Assembly (NCBI RefSeq): GCF_003996855.1
Contig: NZ_NRQY01000001.1
Span: 2,843,537 to 2,907,536, forward strand
Reading direction: 5' to 3'
Length of the DNA: 64,000 bases
Source: Morganella morganii
Lineage (GTDB): Bacteria > Pseudomonadota > Gammaproteobacteria > Enterobacterales > Enterobacteriaceae
Part shown: positions 32,516 to 47,452 of the stretch, one piece after another
Layout of the letters: the number at the start of each line of letters is the position of its first letter
Numbering within the stretch: position 1 is the stretch's first letter
The notes under the pieces: model-generated
What the model was told of the DNA's origin: nothing
Databases searched by the model: none
Seen by the model: only the letters and a program-made list of their open reading frames with translations
Position numbers and translations under genes: made by a program

Positions 32516-32881
32516 CCGGTACACATTGTACTTAAAAAGCCGCGCCATTGTCTCCGCCAAAAATTACGGTTAAGTAATGATTTTAAATTTCCGAAACTGA
32601 GATTTATTTAAATTAAAAACACCTATCTGATATAAACAACAAATAACATAAAACTCATGACCACATCAATAAATACAAGAAATTATAATATTAACTTAAT
32701 AATTAAAATTCTCTTAAATTATTTCATTTTCATGACAAAAAATAATTTTTAAAAATAAAAATATATGTATTCCCGGGTAAATTGAGAATATATTAGCACA
32801 AAAATAAAACAACCATTCTGTACTGTTTCTTTTCAGTACGGAGGAATTTTTTTAATTATTTTACATCATCCCGGGGTTTTC
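32516..32881. promoter_or_regulatory. AT-rich intergenic region upstream of aer
   Basis: About 365 bases, extremely AT-rich, with no plausible gene. It presumably holds the aer promoter. I looked for a flagellar sigma-28 type promoter and saw no convincing match. A GGAGG lies about 40 bases ahead of the aer ATG, too far to be its ribosome site; GGGG at 32874-32877 is nearer. Confidence 0.4.
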
Positions 32882-34424
32882 ATGAAAAACAACATGCCTG
32901 TCACACAGCATGAATATTCGCTTAACGATAATGCAATATTAATGTCAACCACTGACACCCAGAGCCATATAACCTATGCAAACTCTGCATTTATTACCGC
33001 GAGCGGATTTGAGGAAGAGCAGCTTACCGGGCAGCCTCATAATATTATCCGCCATCCGGATATGCCCCCGGCTGCTTTTGCTGATATGTGGTATACCCTG
33101 CAACAGGGTGACGGCTGGACAGGTATTATCAAGAACCGCTGTCGTAACGGCGACCATTATTGGGTAAGAGCAAACGTCACCCCTGTATGGCACGATAAAA
33201 AATTAACCGGCTATATTTCTGTCCAGACAGTACCATCCCGTGATGAAATAAAAAACAGCGTATCACTTTACAGCAGGTTGAAGAATAATAAGCTAAACGG
33301 ATATCGTTTTTTCAAGGGGATTATTATCCGCAAAGGCAAATTGGCATTTTTATCATTAATGAAATGGCTGCCGGTCGGGAAACGGATTAATTATTCCTTA
33401 TTAATTGTGATGTTATTAATTCTGTCTCTGTTATTTTCACCGTTAAATCCGTTTATTCAGTCGGGTGGGGTGGTGACTTTATTTATTCTGCTGTCGGTTT
33501 ACCTTCAGTCACAAATCTCTCAGCCGGTTAAATTGTTGCTGTCACAGATGAAAAAAGTCGTTTCCGGTCGTAAACCGGCATCAGTACACATGGATAGAGT
33601 GGATGAAATCGGCCTTCTGATGCGCCTGGTAAATCAGTCAGGGCTTAATCTGAATTCGCTGGTGGATGACGTCAGCACCCAGGTTGCCGGTATCCGCGCC
33701 ATCAACCTGCGGGTTTCACAGGAAACAACCGCACTGCATACCCGTTCTGAAGAGGCATCCGCCCATTTACAGCAAACAGCTGTCGCCATTGAGGAAATCA
33801 GCAGTGCGGTGCAGCAGACAGCCGAAAGTGTCTATATGACCATGAATATCGCCGGTAATGCGAGTAACAGTGCAACACAAAGCAACGAAACCATGCAGAA
33901 AACCATTGATATGATGCATACCATTTCTGCAGATAATAATCATATTGTCGATATCATCGGTGTGATTGACCGTATTGCCTTTCAGACCAATATTCTTGCC
34001 CTGAATGCCTCGGTGGAAGCCGCCCGTGCCGGCGATGCCGGACGGGAATTTTCTGTGGTGGCGGCTGAGGTGCTCAACCTGCGCACTGTATTCTGCCTCT
34101 GCCGCCAGAGAGATAAAAACGCTGATTGAAAAAAATGCGGCCAACGTCCGCAGCGGTGTGACAATCGCAGAGCAGACAGAAACTCAGCTCGGGGAAATGG
34201 TCACCGATGTGCTGAAAATGTCATCCATGATCAATGAAATAGGCCTTGCCACCAAAGAACAGACACTGGCACTGGAGCTTATTAATGAATCTGTCGCCCG
34301 TATCGGCACCATGACCGGCAACAATACCGAAATGGTCAGTAATGTTACCGGTGCCACTGCCGAACTGACACGGCGGGCCTCACGGTTGCAGCAGGCAATA
34401 CAGGTTTTCGGCAATCATGCCTGA
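32882..34424 (+). pseudogene. aer: Aerotaxis receptor Aer homologue, frameshifted in the signalling hairpin tip
   Basis: About 513 residues over two frames, like E. coli Aer (506). N-terminal PAS domain that binds FAD to sense redox state, with the Aer-specific stretches [23 protein letters not shown] and [17 protein letters not shown]; hydrophobic membrane segment (about 170-205); HAMP-like linker; methyl-accepting signalling domain. The first frame goes off-family after AAEVLNL and stops at 34129. The +1 frame carries [23 protein letters not shown] and ends at 34424. Dropping one C at 34082 joins them. Substitutions in the normally near-invariant tip (GREF for GRGF, EVLNL for [15 protein letters not shown] for NAAVEAARAG) suggest decay. 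It converges on the next chemoreceptor with a 10-base overlap. Confidence 0.82.
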
Positions 34425-35572
34425 GCAGGTGCGGTAAGCCGTGCCACCGGTTTACCGCGACCTGATAACGGCTTACGGTGTGACGGTATGACATTATGAG
34501 CTGTCAGCCGGAAATTTCGTGTCCGTGACTGTAAATCCGCAACCTGAACCTTAAGTGCATCAGAAGAACCGGCAAGCTCACCGGCAATCATTACACTGCC
34601 CTGGGTTGCCTGTTCCAGCTCAGAAAGAGCTGTCGCTATCTGCTCAATACCCTGCTGCTGCTGTGTGGAAACAGAGATCTGCGCCATCAGGCCGTTTACC
34701 CGCTCCGCACCTTCAACAATCTTATTCATATTCACTTCAGCGCGATGAACAATATCCTCTCCCTGATTCACATTATCAGTTGTTAATGAAATCAGAGACT
34801 TAATATTTTTTGCAGACTCCGAACTACGGTGAGCCAGATTTCTGACCTCACCGGCAACTACAGTAAACCCTCTGCCGTGTTCACCGGCACGAGCTGCCTC
34901 CACAGCGGCATTCAGGGCCAGAATGTTAGTCTGGAATGCGATGGAATCAATCAGAGTGATAATTTCAGTCATCTTATTGGTGCACTGATTAATAGAATGC
35001 ATATTGGCAGCAACTTCCTCCATCAGTTTGCCGCCATGCCCGGCAAACAATGTTGCTTCCTGCGCATGTTCACTGACCAGCACGGTATTTTCTGCATTAT
35101 TTTTAGTCCCCGCGGCAATTTCTTCCATATTGGCCGCCGTTTCCACCAGCATGGCTGATTGCTGCTCTGTCTTGGCGGACAGTTCAAAACTGCGCATTGC
35201 CAGTTGCTCAGATAACCCGGACGCAGAATCTGATGAGTTTCGGATCTCACTGACCAGCAGAGAAAGGCTTTCCGCCAGCTGATTCACCCCGGGGATCAGG
35301 CGTCCGGAGCAGTTATTGCCAAACACAGGTATCCGCACTGATAAGTTACCGGCATTGACCTCATCAATACTGTTTTTCACCGCGTTGATCGGCATCACCA
35401 GATACTTCGTAATATAAAACCATGAGCAGGCGAATGTAAAAACACTCACAATATTAAGCATTACTAATTTAATCAGAAAAGTCAGAGGTAATAGAAATAT
35501 AATATTAATTGTAGTGAAATTACAGATGAGAAAGACGACAATAACGGTTCTTATACTGATATTTTTAAGCAT
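34415..35572 (-). CDS. Methyl-accepting chemotaxis protein without a large periplasmic domain
   Basis: A 385-residue chemoreceptor. Two membrane helices lie almost back to back (about residues 8-30 and 34-55), so there is no room for the usual 150-residue ligand domain. Then come a HAMP domain (VMPINAVKNSIDEVNAGNLSVRIP) and a full signalling domain with the canonical tip [37 protein letters not shown]. It probably senses a membrane or cytoplasmic cue or works in mixed arrays; the ligand is unknown. It lacks a clear NWETF-type CheR tether at the C-terminus (ends ARLTAPAQA). Its 3' end overlaps the broken aer gene. Confidence 0.88.
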   Translation of the reverse strand: MLKNISIRTVIVVFLICNFTTINIIFLLPLTFLIKLVMLNIVSVFTFACSWFYITKYLVMPINAVKNSIDEVNAGNLSVRIPVFGNNCSGRLIPGVNQLAESLSLLVSEIRNSSDSASGLSEQLAMRSFELSAKTEQQSAMLVETAANMEEIAAGTKNNAENTVLVSEHAQEATLFAGHGGKLMEEVAANMHSINQCTNKMTEIITLIDSIAFQTNILALNAAVEAARAGEHGRGFTVVAGEVRNLAHRSSESAKNIKSLISLTTDNVNQGEDIVHRAEVNMNKIVEGAERVNGLMAQISVSTQQQQGIEQIATALSELEQATQGSVMIAGELAGSSDALKVQVADLQSRTRNFRLTAHNVIPSHRKPLSGRGKPVARLTAPAQA

Positions 35573-35783
35573 AACTTACTCAGATATCGATGTTTTGCGA
35601 TATTTTTATTGCATGAATCTTAATTTACTTTTTGTTTTATCTTTCTATATAATTGATTATTAACAAGGTAAATTCAAATTCTATTACTGATAAGTAAGTG
35701 AACTTAATCACATTTAGTTTATAAATATGATTATCAGTCAAATAATGATGTTATTTTTCTTAACTATGAGAATCGCGGGGAAT

Positions 35784-35823
35784 AAAAAACCCGGTGTACA
35801 TCGCAGTGATGCGCACCGGGCTT
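35784..35823 (-). terminator. Rho-independent terminator after glmS
   Basis: On the minus strand AGCCCGGTG and CACCGGGTT form a stem (plus-strand arms about 35790-35797 and 35813-35822), followed by a run of T (plus-strand AAAAAA at 35784-35789). It ends the glmU-glmS transcript. Confidence 0.85.
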
Positions 35824-35859
35824 AACGACTTAATTATCTGAAACTAAATCAGGCTCAGT

Positions 35860-37689
35860 TTATTCAACCGTCACTGATTTCGCCAGGTTACGCGGCTGAT
35901 CCACATCGGTACCTTTAATTAAGGCGACGTGATAAGAGAGCAGCTGTAACGGGATGGTATAGAAGATTGGAGCGATCAGTTCTTCCACATACGGCAGCGG
36001 AATAATTTTCATATTTTCGCTGTCGCTGAAACCGGCATCTTTATCCGCGAAAACATACAGCAGACCACCACGGGCGCGAACTTCTTCAATGTTGGATTTC
36101 AGTTTTTCCAGCAGTTCGTTGTTCGGTGCCACAATAATGACCGGCATATCGGCATCAATCAGTGCCAGAGGGCCGTGTTTTAATTCACCGGCGGCATAGG
36201 CTTCTGCGTGGATATACGAGATCTCTTTGAGTTTCAGTGCACCTTCCACCGCGATCGGGAACTGATCCCCGCGACCCAGGAACAATGCATGGCTCTTGTC
36301 AGAGAAATCTTCAGCCAGCTGCTCGATAACTTTATCCTGTGACAGCATGCTTTCGATACGGCTCGGCAGGGCGTGCAGCGCAGTCACAATACTGTGCTCC
36401 AGAGCTTCTCCTTTGCCTTTCAGACGGCCGAAGTATGCCACCAGCATCAGCAAAACGGTAAGCTGAGTGGTGAATGCTTTGGTGGAAGCGACCCCGATTT
36501 CAGTTCCGGCTTTGGTCATCACTGAAAAGTCTGACTCACGCACCAGTGATGAGCCGGCAACGTTACAGATAGCCAGTGAGGTCAGATAACCCAGTTCTTT
36601 ACCCAGACGCAGTGCAGCCAGGGTATCTGCGGTTTCACCGGATTGTGAAATCGTGATCAGCAGGCTGTTCTTGCGGCAGGCCGGTTTGCGGTAACGAAAT
36701 TCAGAGGCAATTTCCACATCACACGGAATACCCGCCAGTGCTTCAAACCAGTAACGCGATACCATCCCGGCGTTGAATGACGTACCACAGGCAACAATCT
36801 GGATATGTTCGATACCGGACAGCACATCACGGGCTTTTTCACCCAGTTCGCTGAACTCGACCCTATCATTGCGCAGGCGCCCTTCCATCGTGTTTTTGAT
36901 GGCCAGCGGCTGCTCATAGATCTCTTTCTGCATATAATGACGGTAAATACCTTTATCACCGGCATCATACTGAACGTTGGATTCAATCACATCGCGTTCG
37001 GCAGCATCACCATTACAGTCAAAAATATGAACATGGCGGCGGGTGATTTCGACGATATCCCCTTCTTCCAGGTAGATAAAGCGGCGGGTCACCGGCAGCA
37101 GTGCCAGCTGATCAGACGCGAGGAAGTTTTCACCGACACCCAGGCCAACCACAAGCGGACTGCCTGAACGGGCAGCAACCAGCAGTTCCGGTGTGCGGGA
37201 ATCCATAATCACCGTACCGTAAGCACCGCGCAGCTGCGGAATAGCACGCTGCACAGCTTCACGCAGTGTACCGCCCTGAGAAAGCTCATGGTTTACCAGA
37301 TGAGCGATAACTTCAGTGTCCGTATCGGAAGTGAACTGATAGCCGCGGCCTTTCAGTAATTCCCGTAATTCACTGTAGTTTTCAATAATACCGTTATGAA
37401 CAACGGCGATAGTCCCGGAAACATGCGGGTGTGCGTTGCGTTCCAGAGGCTCGCCATGCGTTGCCCAGCGTGTGTGCGCGATACCGGTGCCGCCGGAAAC
37501 CGGCGTTTTTTCTGCTTCTTCCGCCAGCATTTTCACTTTACCGACTTCACGCAGACGGGTCAGATGCCCTTCGCTGTCCACAACCGCCATACCGGCAGAG
37601 TCATATCCGCGGTATTCCAGACGACGAAGCCCTTCTAACAGAATTTCAGCGATATCACGTTGTGCTACTGCACCAACAATTCCACACAT
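35860..37689 (-). CDS. glmS: Glutamine-fructose-6-phosphate aminotransferase (glucosamine-6-P synthase)
   Basis: Makes glucosamine-6-phosphate from fructose-6-phosphate and glutamine, the first step to UDP-GlcNAc for murein and LPS. 609 residues. The N-terminal glutaminase uses Cys2 ([12 protein letters not shown]) with RWATHGEP and the NHELSQG region; two SIS sugar-isomerase domains follow ([30 protein letters not shown], and [18 protein letters not shown]); it ends AKSVTVE. It lies 94 bases downstream of glmU on the same strand, as in E. coli. No ribozyme is seen upstream, so control is probably by the small-RNA route of enterobacteria. Confidence 0.98.
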   Translation of the reverse strand: MCGIVGAVAQRDIAEILLEGLRRLEYRGYDSAGMAVVDSEGHLTRLREVGKVKMLAEEAEKTPVSGGTGIAHTRWATHGEPLERNAHPHVSGTIAVVHNGIIENYSELRELLKGRGYQFTSDTDTEVIAHLVNHELSQGGTLREAVQRAIPQLRGAYGTVIMDSRTPELLVAARSGSPLVVGLGVGENFLASDQLALLPVTRRFIYLEEGDIVEITRRHVHIFDCNGDAAERDVIESNVQYDAGDKGIYRHYMQKEIYEQPLAIKNTMEGRLRNDRVEFSELGEKARDVLSGIEHIQIVACGTSFNAGMVSRYWFEALAGIPCDVEIASEFRYRKPACRKNSLLITISQSGETADTLAALRLGKELGYLTSLAICNVAGSSLVRESDFSVMTKAGTEIGVASTKAFTTQLTVLLMLVAYFGRLKGKGEALEHSIVTALHALPSRIESMLSQDKVIEQLAEDFSDKSHALFLGRGDQFPIAVEGALKLKEISYIHAEAYAAGELKHGPLALIDADMPVIIVAPNNELLEKLKSNIEEVRARGGLLYVFADKDAGFSDSENMKIIPLPYVEELIAPIFYTIPLQLLSYHVALIKGTDVDQPRNLAKSVTVE

Positions 37690-37783
37690 AGTTGTAAATT
37701 CCTGATTTAACGATGTCCTGCCTGATTGTTTTTACGGCGTTGCCGTGTCCCCGGGCTGTGTAGATATGGGGTTATTATTGTAT

Positions 37784-39157
37784 TTACTTTTTCATTTTTA
37801 CCGGGCGTTTCCAGCCGGCAATCTGGGTTTGTCTGACCCGGCTTATCACCAGTTCATTGTCACCCACATCTTTTGTTACTGTTGTACCGGCACCGACAGT
37901 CGCACCTTTCCCGATAGTGACCGGTGCCACCAGCTGGGTATCAGAGCCGACAAAGACGTCATCGCCGATCACCGTTTTAAATTTGTTTGCACCGTCATAA
38001 TTACAGGTGATAGTTCCCGCACCGATATTCACATCATTGCCGATTTCCGCATCCCCCAGATAGCTGAGGTGCCCGGCTTTGGAGCCGATCCCCAGTGTCG
38101 CTTTCTTCATTTCCACGAAGTTGCCGACATGGGCTTTATCCGCCAGCACAGAGCCGGGACGCAGGCGGGCAAATGGCCCGACAGTACAGTCACGTGCCAT
38201 TTCGGATGATTCAACCACGGTATACGGGCTGAGCACAGAGCCGTCACCGATAACGCAGTCTTTCAGCACACAACCGGCGCCAATCACCACATTATTCCCG
38301 AGGGTCACATTCCCTTCGATAATGACATTCACGTCGATGATGATATCTTTACCGTGTGTCAGGGTACCGCGCAGATCAAAACGTGCGGGGTCCAGAATCA
38401 TTACACCTTCGAGTAACAGGCGGTCGGCCTGTTCACGCTGATAAATACGCTCCAGCGCCGCGAGCTGAAGGCGGTTATTCACCCCTTCCATTTCACTCAG
38501 TTTTTCCGGATGAGCAGTCTCAATACGACGCCCTTCCTGATGCGCAATGGCAATAATATCGGTGATATAAAATTCACCCTGCGCATTATTGTTGTTCAGT
38601 TTTGCTAACCAGCGTTTGAGATCACCGCCGTTGGCCACCAGAATACCGGTGTTGATTTCGTTGATTTTCTGCCGTTCTTCAGAGGCATCTTTCTGTTCTA
38701 TTATCCCGGTCACCTGACCGTTTTCGCGGATAATACGCCCGTAACCTGTCGGGTTATCCAGGATCACCGTCAGCAGACCTATGCCGCCTTCCGGTTTGAC
38801 CGCCATCAGGCGTTCCAGGGTTTCAGCGGCAATCAGAGGGACATCGCCATACAGCATCAGAATATCTTCGTCATCGGCAAAGTGAGGTGCCGCCTGCTGC
38901 ATCGCATGTCCGGTTCCCAGTTGTTCAGTCTGTAAAACCCAGTTCAGATTCTGATCCGCCAGCGTATTCTGTAATAAATCACCGCCGTGTCCGTAAACCA
39001 GATGCACATTCTGTGCGCCCAGAGAAAGGGCTGTATCAATCACATGCTGAACCATCGGTTTGCCCGCCAGGTGATGTAACACCTTCGGCAGCGCGGAGTA
39101 CATCCGGGTACCTTTACCCGCAGCGAGAATTACCACACTTTTAGCATTCGTAGACAT
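37784..39157 (-). CDS. glmU: Bifunctional GlmU: glucosamine-1-P acetyltransferase / UDP-GlcNAc pyrophosphorylase
   Basis: Last two steps to UDP-GlcNAc. 457 residues. N-terminal pyrophosphorylase with [28 protein letters not shown] (nucleotide loop, about 7-34) and LYGDVPLI metal site; C-terminal left-handed beta-helix with hexapeptide repeats ([57 protein letters not shown]) for acetyl transfer. ATG 39157 (MSTNAKSVV) is chosen over upstream in-frame starts to match the 456-residue E. coli protein. Separated from atpC by a terminator. Confidence 0.97.
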   Translation of the reverse strand: MSTNAKSVVILAAGKGTRMYSALPKVLHHLAGKPMVQHVIDTALSLGAQNVHLVYGHGGDLLQNTLADQNLNWVLQTEQLGTGHAMQQAAPHFADDEDILMLYGDVPLIAAETLERLMAVKPEGGIGLLTVILDNPTGYGRIIRENGQVTGIIEQKDASEERQKINEINTGILVANGGDLKRWLAKLNNNNAQGEFYITDIIAIAHQEGRRIETAHPEKLSEMEGVNNRLQLAALERIYQREQADRLLLEGVMILDPARFDLRGTLTHGKDIIIDVNVIIEGNVTLGNNVVIGAGCVLKDCVIGDGSVLSPYTVVESSEMARDCTVGPFARLRPGSVLADKAHVGNFVEMKKATLGIGSKAGHLSYLGDAEIGNDVNIGAGTITCNYDGANKFKTVIGDDVFVGSDTQLVAPVTIGKGATVGAGTTVTKDVGDNELVISRVRQTQIAGWKRPVKMKK

Positions 39158-39236
39158 AAGAAATCTGATCGCTCCTCTTTTAGAGTGCCAAGTAAACCTG
39201 TTTACACAGGAAAATACCACATATTTCGCAACGCAA

Positions 39237-39267
39237 AAAAGCCAGTCAGCGGATACTGACTGGCTTT
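39237..39267 (-). terminator. Rho-independent terminator of the atp operon
   Basis: AAGCCAGTCAG and CTGACTGGCTT (plus-strand arms about 39239-39249 and 39256-39266) form an 11-bp stem with a 6-base loop. On the minus strand it continues into TTTT. It lies 20 bases after the atpC stop, between atpC and glmU. Confidence 0.88.
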
Positions 39268-39286
39268 TATATTTTAACTGCCTCGG

Positions 39287-39712
39287 TTACATCATCTTCT
39301 TGGCTAACTCGTCAATTACACGTAATTTTGCAATTGCTTTTGCCAGTTCGGCTGATGCCTGAGCATAATCCACGTCACCATGTGCTTTCCGGATGTTTTC
39401 TTCTGCGCGGCGTTTTGATTCCATCGCCAGTGCAGCATCCAGATCGTTTGCACGGATAGCCGTGTCCGCAAGTACGATAACGCCGTTTGGCTGTACTTCG
39501 AGCATTCCGCCTGAAAGGTAGATCAGCTCTTCTTCACCAAATTGCTTAACAATCCGTACCATGCCCGGTTTTATGGCAGTCAGCAGCGGGGTATGCATAG
39601 GGTAAATACCCAGCTCACCTTCACTGCCTGTCACCTGAATCTTCTGGACTAAGCCCTTAAACAGTTGTTTCTCGGCACTTACTACCGTCAGGTGAAACGT
39701 CATTGCAGACAT
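39287..39712 (-). CDS. atpC: ATP synthase F1 epsilon subunit
   Basis: Central-stalk subunit that links gamma to the c-ring and inhibits ATP hydrolysis. 141 residues: N-terminal beta-sandwich ([45 protein letters not shown]) and C-terminal helical hairpin ([28 protein letters not shown]). The N-terminus MSAMTFHL is close to the E. coli start. Last gene of the operon, 21 bases after atpD. Confidence 0.97.
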   Translation of the reverse strand: MSAMTFHLTVVSAEKQLFKGLVQKIQVTGSEGELGIYPMHTPLLTAIKPGMVRIVKQFGEEELIYLSGGMLEVQPNGVIVLADTAIRANDLDAALAMESKRRAEENIRKAHGDVDYAQASAELAKAIAKLRVIDELAKKMM

Positions 39713-39733
39713 ATCAGCCTCCTGTCAACCGGA

Positions 39734-42015
<2,282 letters not shown>

Positions 42016-42068
42016 TTGCTCTCCTCATGAACCAGACGGCCTGTACTGTTCACACAGGCCGTTTAGTA

Positions 42069-43610
42069 TTACCAGGACTGAGTCGCCTTGAAGGTATCGA
42101 GCACGTTTTTCAACTTCGCTTCGATATCATCGTTATAGCTACCCGTCTGGTCGATTTCTTTCAGAAGATCAGCATGTTCACGAGTGGCGTAGCCAATCAG
42201 AGCAGCTTCAAACGGCACGACTTTCGAAATTTCGATATCTTCCAGGTAACCACGCTCAGCTGCATACAGTGACAGGGACTGTTCTGCCACTGACATAGGT
42301 GCATACTGTTTCTGTTTCAGCAACTCGGTAACTTTCTGACCGTGGTCAAGCTGTTTACGGGTTGCATCATCAAGATCAGATGCGAACTGTGAGAACGCCG
42401 CCAGTTCACGATACTGTGCCAGAGCGGTACGGATACCACCGGACAGTTTTTTCATGATCTTGGTCTGTGCTGCACCACCCACACGGGATACGGAAATCCC
42501 AGGGTTAACCGCAGGACGGATACCGGCGTTGAACAGCGCAGATTCCAGGAAGATCTGACCATCAGTGATGGAGATAACGTTTGTCGGAACGAACGCTGAT
42601 ACGTCCCCTGCCTGGGTTTCGATGATTGGCAGCGCGGTCAGAGAACCGGTTTTGCCTTTCACTTCACCCTTGGTGAACGCTTCCACATATTCCGCGTTAA
42701 CACGCGCAGCACGCTCCAGCAGACGGGAGTGCAGATAGAAAACGTCACCCGGATAAGCTTCACGTCCCGGCGGACGACGGAGCAGCAGGGAGATCTGACG
42801 GTAAGCAACCGCTTGTTTTGACAGGTCATCATAAATGATTAACGCGTCTTCACCACGGTCACGGAAGTATTCACCCATTGCACAACCGGAATACGGAGCC
42901 AGATATTGCAGTGCCGCAGATTCAGACGCACTCGCGACCACAACGATTGAGTTGGCCAGCGCATTGTGCTCTTCTAATTTACGGACAACGTTAGCAATAG
43001 TGGACGCTTTCTGACCAATTGCGACGTAAATACATTTGATGCCTGAATCGCGCTGATTGATGATTGCATCGATTGCCAGTGCAGTTTTACCGGTCTGACG
43101 GTCACCGATAACCAGCTCACGCTGACCACGGCCGATTGGAATCATCGCATCGACAGACTTATAACCGGTCTGTACTGGCTGATCAACGGACTGACGGTCG
43201 ATAACACCCGGTGCGATAACTTCGACAGGTGAGAAACCATCGTGCTCAACCTGGCCTTTACCATCGATAGGCTCACCCAGGGTGTTGACCACACGGCCTA
43301 ACAGGCCACGGCCAACCGGCACTTCCAGAATACGACCGGTACATTTTACTTTCATGCCTTCTGCCAGGTCGGCATAAGGACCCATCACAACCGCACCAAC
43401 AGAGTCGCGCTCCAGGTTCAGTGCGATAGCATAACGGTTGCCCGGCAGAGAGATCATCTCACCCTGCATAACTTCGGCTAAACCGTGGATACGAATGATA
43501 CCGTCGTTGACGGAAACAATCGTACCTTCGTTGTGAGCTTCACTCACGACATTGAACTGAGCAATGCGCTGCTTGATCAGTTCGCTGATTTCGGTGGAAT
43601 TCAGTTGCAT
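42069..43610 (-). CDS. atpA: ATP synthase F1 alpha subunit
   Basis: Non-catalytic nucleotide-binding subunit of the F1 hexamer. 513 residues. P-loop [15 protein letters not shown] (about residue 169), arginine-finger region [19 protein letters not shown], and N-terminal crown domain ([17 protein letters not shown]). It precedes atpG by 53 bases. Confidence 0.99.
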   Translation of the reverse strand: MQLNSTEISELIKQRIAQFNVVSEAHNEGTIVSVNDGIIRIHGLAEVMQGEMISLPGNRYAIALNLERDSVGAVVMGPYADLAEGMKVKCTGRILEVPVGRGLLGRVVNTLGEPIDGKGQVEHDGFSPVEVIAPGVIDRQSVDQPVQTGYKSVDAMIPIGRGQRELVIGDRQTGKTALAIDAIINQRDSGIKCIYVAIGQKASTIANVVRKLEEHNALANSIVVVASASESAALQYLAPYSGCAMGEYFRDRGEDALIIYDDLSKQAVAYRQISLLLRRPPGREAYPGDVFYLHSRLLERAARVNAEYVEAFTKGEVKGKTGSLTALPIIETQAGDVSAFVPTNVISITDGQIFLESALFNAGIRPAVNPGISVSRVGGAAQTKIMKKLSGGIRTALAQYRELAAFSQFASDLDDATRKQLDHGQKVTELLKQKQYAPMSVAEQSLSLYAAERGYLEDIEISKVVPFEAALIGYATREHADLLKEIDQTGSYNDDIEAKLKNVLDTFKATQSW

Positions 43611-43624
43611 ATGCTCCAGTCCCC

Positions 43625-44158
43625 TTAAGACTGCAAGACGTCGGTTAGACGCTCGAGTCGATTGCGAATGCTGTTGTCGATGACAAGGTCACCGGCGCGC
43701 AATACAAACCCCGCGATAACTGACTTATCAATTTTGCAATTCAGCTTAACTTTGCGTGACAGACGTTTTTCCATCGCTGCAGAAATTTTCGCCAGCTGCT
43801 GTTCATTGAGTTCGCCGGCTGAAGTGACTTCAACCTCAACAGTTGACTCCAGCGCAGCCCGCAGTGTTGCGAACTGACGGCTAACTTCCGGCAGGGTCAC
43901 TAAGCGACCATTCTCAGCCATGATACGAATCAGGTTCTGAACATGCTCATCAATCTGCTCACCGCAAACAGTGATAAACGCCTGAGCCAGGGTTTCCGGA
44001 GCAAAAGAACCGGAAATCAGATCTTCGATCTGCTCATTGCGTGTCACTTCAGCGGTAAATGCCAGCATGTCCTGCCATTTTTCAACGGCCCTGTTTTCCA
44101 CAGCAAAGTCAAAAGCTGCTTTGGCGTAGGGGCGAGCTACAGTAACGATTTCTGACAT
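43625..44158 (-). CDS. atpH: ATP synthase F1 delta subunit
   Basis: Peripheral-stalk cap that joins the alpha subunits to subunit b. 177 residues: N-terminal helical bundle ([26 protein letters not shown]) and C-terminal domain with the family motif ([34 protein letters not shown]). 14 bases before atpA and 12 after atpF. Confidence 0.98.
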   Translation of the reverse strand: MSEIVTVARPYAKAAFDFAVENRAVEKWQDMLAFTAEVTRNEQIEDLISGSFAPETLAQAFITVCGEQIDEHVQNLIRIMAENGRLVTLPEVSRQFATLRAALESTVEVEVTSAGELNEQQLAKISAAMEKRLSRKVKLNCKIDKSVIAGFVLRAGDLVIDNSIRNRLERLTDVLQS

Positions 44159-44170
44159 GCCCCACCCTCC

Positions 44171-44641
44171 TTACAGTTCAGCGACAAGTTTATCAACGAT
44201 GTCGCTGTTAGCAGCTTCATCCACGGAACGTTCAATAATTTTCTCGGCACCCGCGACAGCTAAAATGGCGACCTGTTTACGTAACTCCTCGCGGGCACGT
44301 TTGCGTTCGGCGTCAATTTCCGCCTGCGCCTGTGCTACGATTTTGTTACGCTCAACTTCCGCTTCTGCTTTTGCCTCATCGATAATCTGAGCGCGTTGTT
44401 TATTCGCTTGTTCGATCAGAGCAGATGCTTCCGCTTTCGCTTTTTTCATTTGGTCGGTCGCATTGGCTTGCGCTAAGTCCAGGTCCTTTTTAGCACGTTC
44501 TGCGGAAGATAAACCGTCAGCAATTTCTTTCTGACGTTTTTCAATGGCCGCCATGATCGGTGGCCATACATACTTCATACAGAACAAAACAAACAGGACA
44601 AACGCGATGGCCTGGCCGAGGATTGTTGCGTTAAGATTCAC
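44171..44641 (-). CDS. atpF: ATP synthase F0 subunit b
   Basis: Membrane-anchored peripheral stalk. 156 residues, the E. coli length: one N-terminal membrane helix ([27 protein letters not shown]) followed by a long charged coiled coil rich in Ala, Glu and Lys (about 30-140) and a delta-binding end. Two copies per complex. Confidence 0.98.
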   Translation of the reverse strand: MNLNATILGQAIAFVLFVLFCMKYVWPPIMAAIEKRQKEIADGLSSAERAKKDLDLAQANATDQMKKAKAEASALIEQANKQRAQIIDEAKAEAEVERNKIVAQAQAEIDAERKRAREELRKQVAILAVAGAEKIIERSVDEAANSDIVDKLVAEL

Positions 44642-44699
44642 AGCACAATACCTCTTTAATTAATTGAGTTGATGTAAATATCCGGGAGTGGCCGTATCA

Positions 44700-44957
<258 letters not shown>

Positions 44958-44987
44958 TCAGTTAAATCACAGTTATTGGTAATAAAA

Positions 44988-45833
<846 letters not shown>

Positions 45834-45842
45834 TTAAAACCG

Positions 45843-46220
45843 CTAACCGCTTAGCACGGCCGGTGCGATAATCTGCACGAAAAGCACCGCTAAATAGGTC
45901 AAGACCAGTGGTGCAACTGCCGCTTTAAACACTCCTAAAGCAATCATCAGTATCGCTATCGCGAAGATAACTTTAAACCCTTCCCCTACCACAAAAAACC
46001 ATGCAATCCGGTACGACTGCGGTTCCTCATGCGCTTTCTGCCGGTTACTGATCAGCAAAAAAATCGCATTCGGTATCCATGCGGCAACTCCCCCGGCCAG
46101 CGCGGAAGCACCCCACTCGATACTTTTTATGCAAAAAAGCGCACTAAGAACAACAAACGTCATAAACTGCAAAAACAACAGTTTTTTGGTCAATTTTCCG
46201 TTGAAAAGGGAGACAGACAT
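45843..46220 (-). CDS. atpI: ATP synthase accessory protein I
   Basis: Small inner-membrane protein, 125 residues with about four helices, that assists c-ring assembly or magnesium supply but is not essential. The start MSVSLFNGKLTKKLL at 46220 matches the E. coli AtpI start (MSVSL), so an in-frame ATG eight codons upstream is not used here. The C-terminal LAVLFVQIIAPAVLSG resembles the family end. First gene of the operon. Confidence 0.93.
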   Translation of the reverse strand: MSVSLFNGKLTKKLLFLQFMTFVVLSALFCIKSIEWGASALAGGVAAWIPNAIFLLISNRQKAHEEPQSYRIAWFFVVGEGFKVIFAIAILMIALGVFKAAVAPLVLTYLAVLFVQIIAPAVLSG

Positions 46221-46749
46221 GACATTTAGTTTCTCCGTGTGCACCTTCCGGGGTCAGGCTTACTGAATGATGTATAAAACTGCCTTTGAGCGAGAGTGTC
46301 AAGAGACAAAAACGTGCAAATTATACGGGCAGCCAGATTGTTTTCAATCAATAAGTAGCGAAAAAGTGAATAAAAATTTAATTTCTTTGTCGCCGCCACA
46401 AATCGTACAAAAAATAGAGTCTACCCTACCTCGGAATACGACGTGCAACTGATTTCTGAAACGTGACAAAAATCACATAACATAAAATACATTAGTTGAA
46501 TTAACATTTTATAGCAATACGCGATTGTAAAAATAGCAATATCAATCAACCGGTTAATTAAAAAATAAATATTTAACTAATATTTACAGGTTAATTTTAA
46601 ATAAAATAAATAATTTTGAAATAATACGTTATCAGTAAAAACGATTCGGCATGAAATTTTTCGCAGATAAACTTACCGGAAAGTAACCAATCAGCCGTTG
46701 TCACTTTGTAAAGGCTCCGTTACGCATTTTATTTTCGTATCCGGAAAAA
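46221..46749. promoter_or_regulatory. atp operon promoter region
   Basis: About 530 bases between atpI and the rsmG terminator, with the central 46430-46660 stretch extremely AT-rich. It must hold the main leftward promoter of the atp operon. I found no credible gene, no convincing inverted repeat and no RNA gene in it. A 61-codon open frame at 46267-46452 has no family resemblance and no good ribosome site. Confidence 0.5.
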
Positions 46750-46790
46750 CAAAGGGACGGTGCAGAAAATGCGCTGACTCCGTCCCCTTA
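46750..46790 (-). terminator. Hairpin terminator after rsmG
   Basis: GGGACGG (46754-46760) pairs with CCGTCCC (46780-46786) across a 19-base loop that can itself partly fold. On the minus strand the stem is followed by TTTGTTTTT. It separates mnmG-rsmG from the atp operon. Confidence 0.75.
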
Positions 46791-46822
46791 AAAATATTTC
46801 TGTTTTTTGACGTACAGCAAAC

Positions 46823-47449
46823 TCAGTTTGGCTTAAGAATCACCAGATGACGCTGTTCATCAAGTTGCGGCACGACCAGTTTCTCAACACTGACGAGAGA
46901 AATCCCCTCCGGTAACTGGGTCAGTTCCTCTTCCGGCACACCGCCTTTCAGTGCAAAAAAGCGTCCTGTTCCGGGGGCCGGCAGGTGGTGACACCAACTG
47001 AGCATATCGTCCAGTGATGCAAATGCACGACTGATAACCCCATCAAATGGTTCACCCAGATACTCTTCCACACGGCTCTGAACCGGTTCGATGTTGGTCA
47101 GCCCCAGTTCATGCTGTACCTGTTTCAGGAAGCGCACACGCTTGCCCAGGCTGTCGAGCAGGACAAAATGAGACTCCGAGCGGACAATCGCCAGCGGTAC
47201 GCCGGGAAGCCCGGGACCGGTGCCGACATCAATAAACCGGCTGCCGGTCAGGTGCGGCGCCACCACGATGCTGTCCATGATATGGCGTACCAGCATCTGT
47301 TCCGGCTGGCGGACAGAGGTCAGGTTATAAGCTTTGTTCCACTTGTGGAGCATCTCCACATAGCCGGTCAGCTGCTGTTTCTGCTGATCGGTCAGCCGGA
47401 TATCCGCACTGCGCAGCAGTGCGGTAAGTTGTTGCTGTAAATCACTCAT
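46823..47449 (-). CDS. rsmG: 16S rRNA (guanine527-N7)-methyltransferase RsmG
   Basis: SAM-dependent methylation of G527 in 16S rRNA; loss gives low-level streptomycin resistance. 208 residues, Rossmann fold. SAM loop [18 protein letters not shown] (about residue 70-87), [17 protein letters not shown], and the conserved [13 protein letters not shown] and ALKGG motifs. It follows mnmG by 3 bases and is co-transcribed with it. Confidence 0.97.
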   Translation of the reverse strand: MSDLQQQLTALLRSADIRLTDQQKQQLTGYVEMLHKWNKAYNLTSVRQPEQMLVRHIMDSIVVAPHLTGSRFIDVGTGPGLPGVPLAIVRSESHFVLLDSLGKRVRFLKQVQHELGLTNIEPVQSRVEEYLGEPFDGVISRAFASLDDMLSWCHHLPAPGTGRFFALKGGVPEEELTQLPEGISLVSVEKLVVPQLDEQRHLVILKPN

Positions 47450-47452
47450 CCG

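Noticed and set aside
46267..46452. A 61-codon rightward frame upstream of atpI
   Set aside because: It lies in the atp promoter region, with no ribosome site and no recognisable product.
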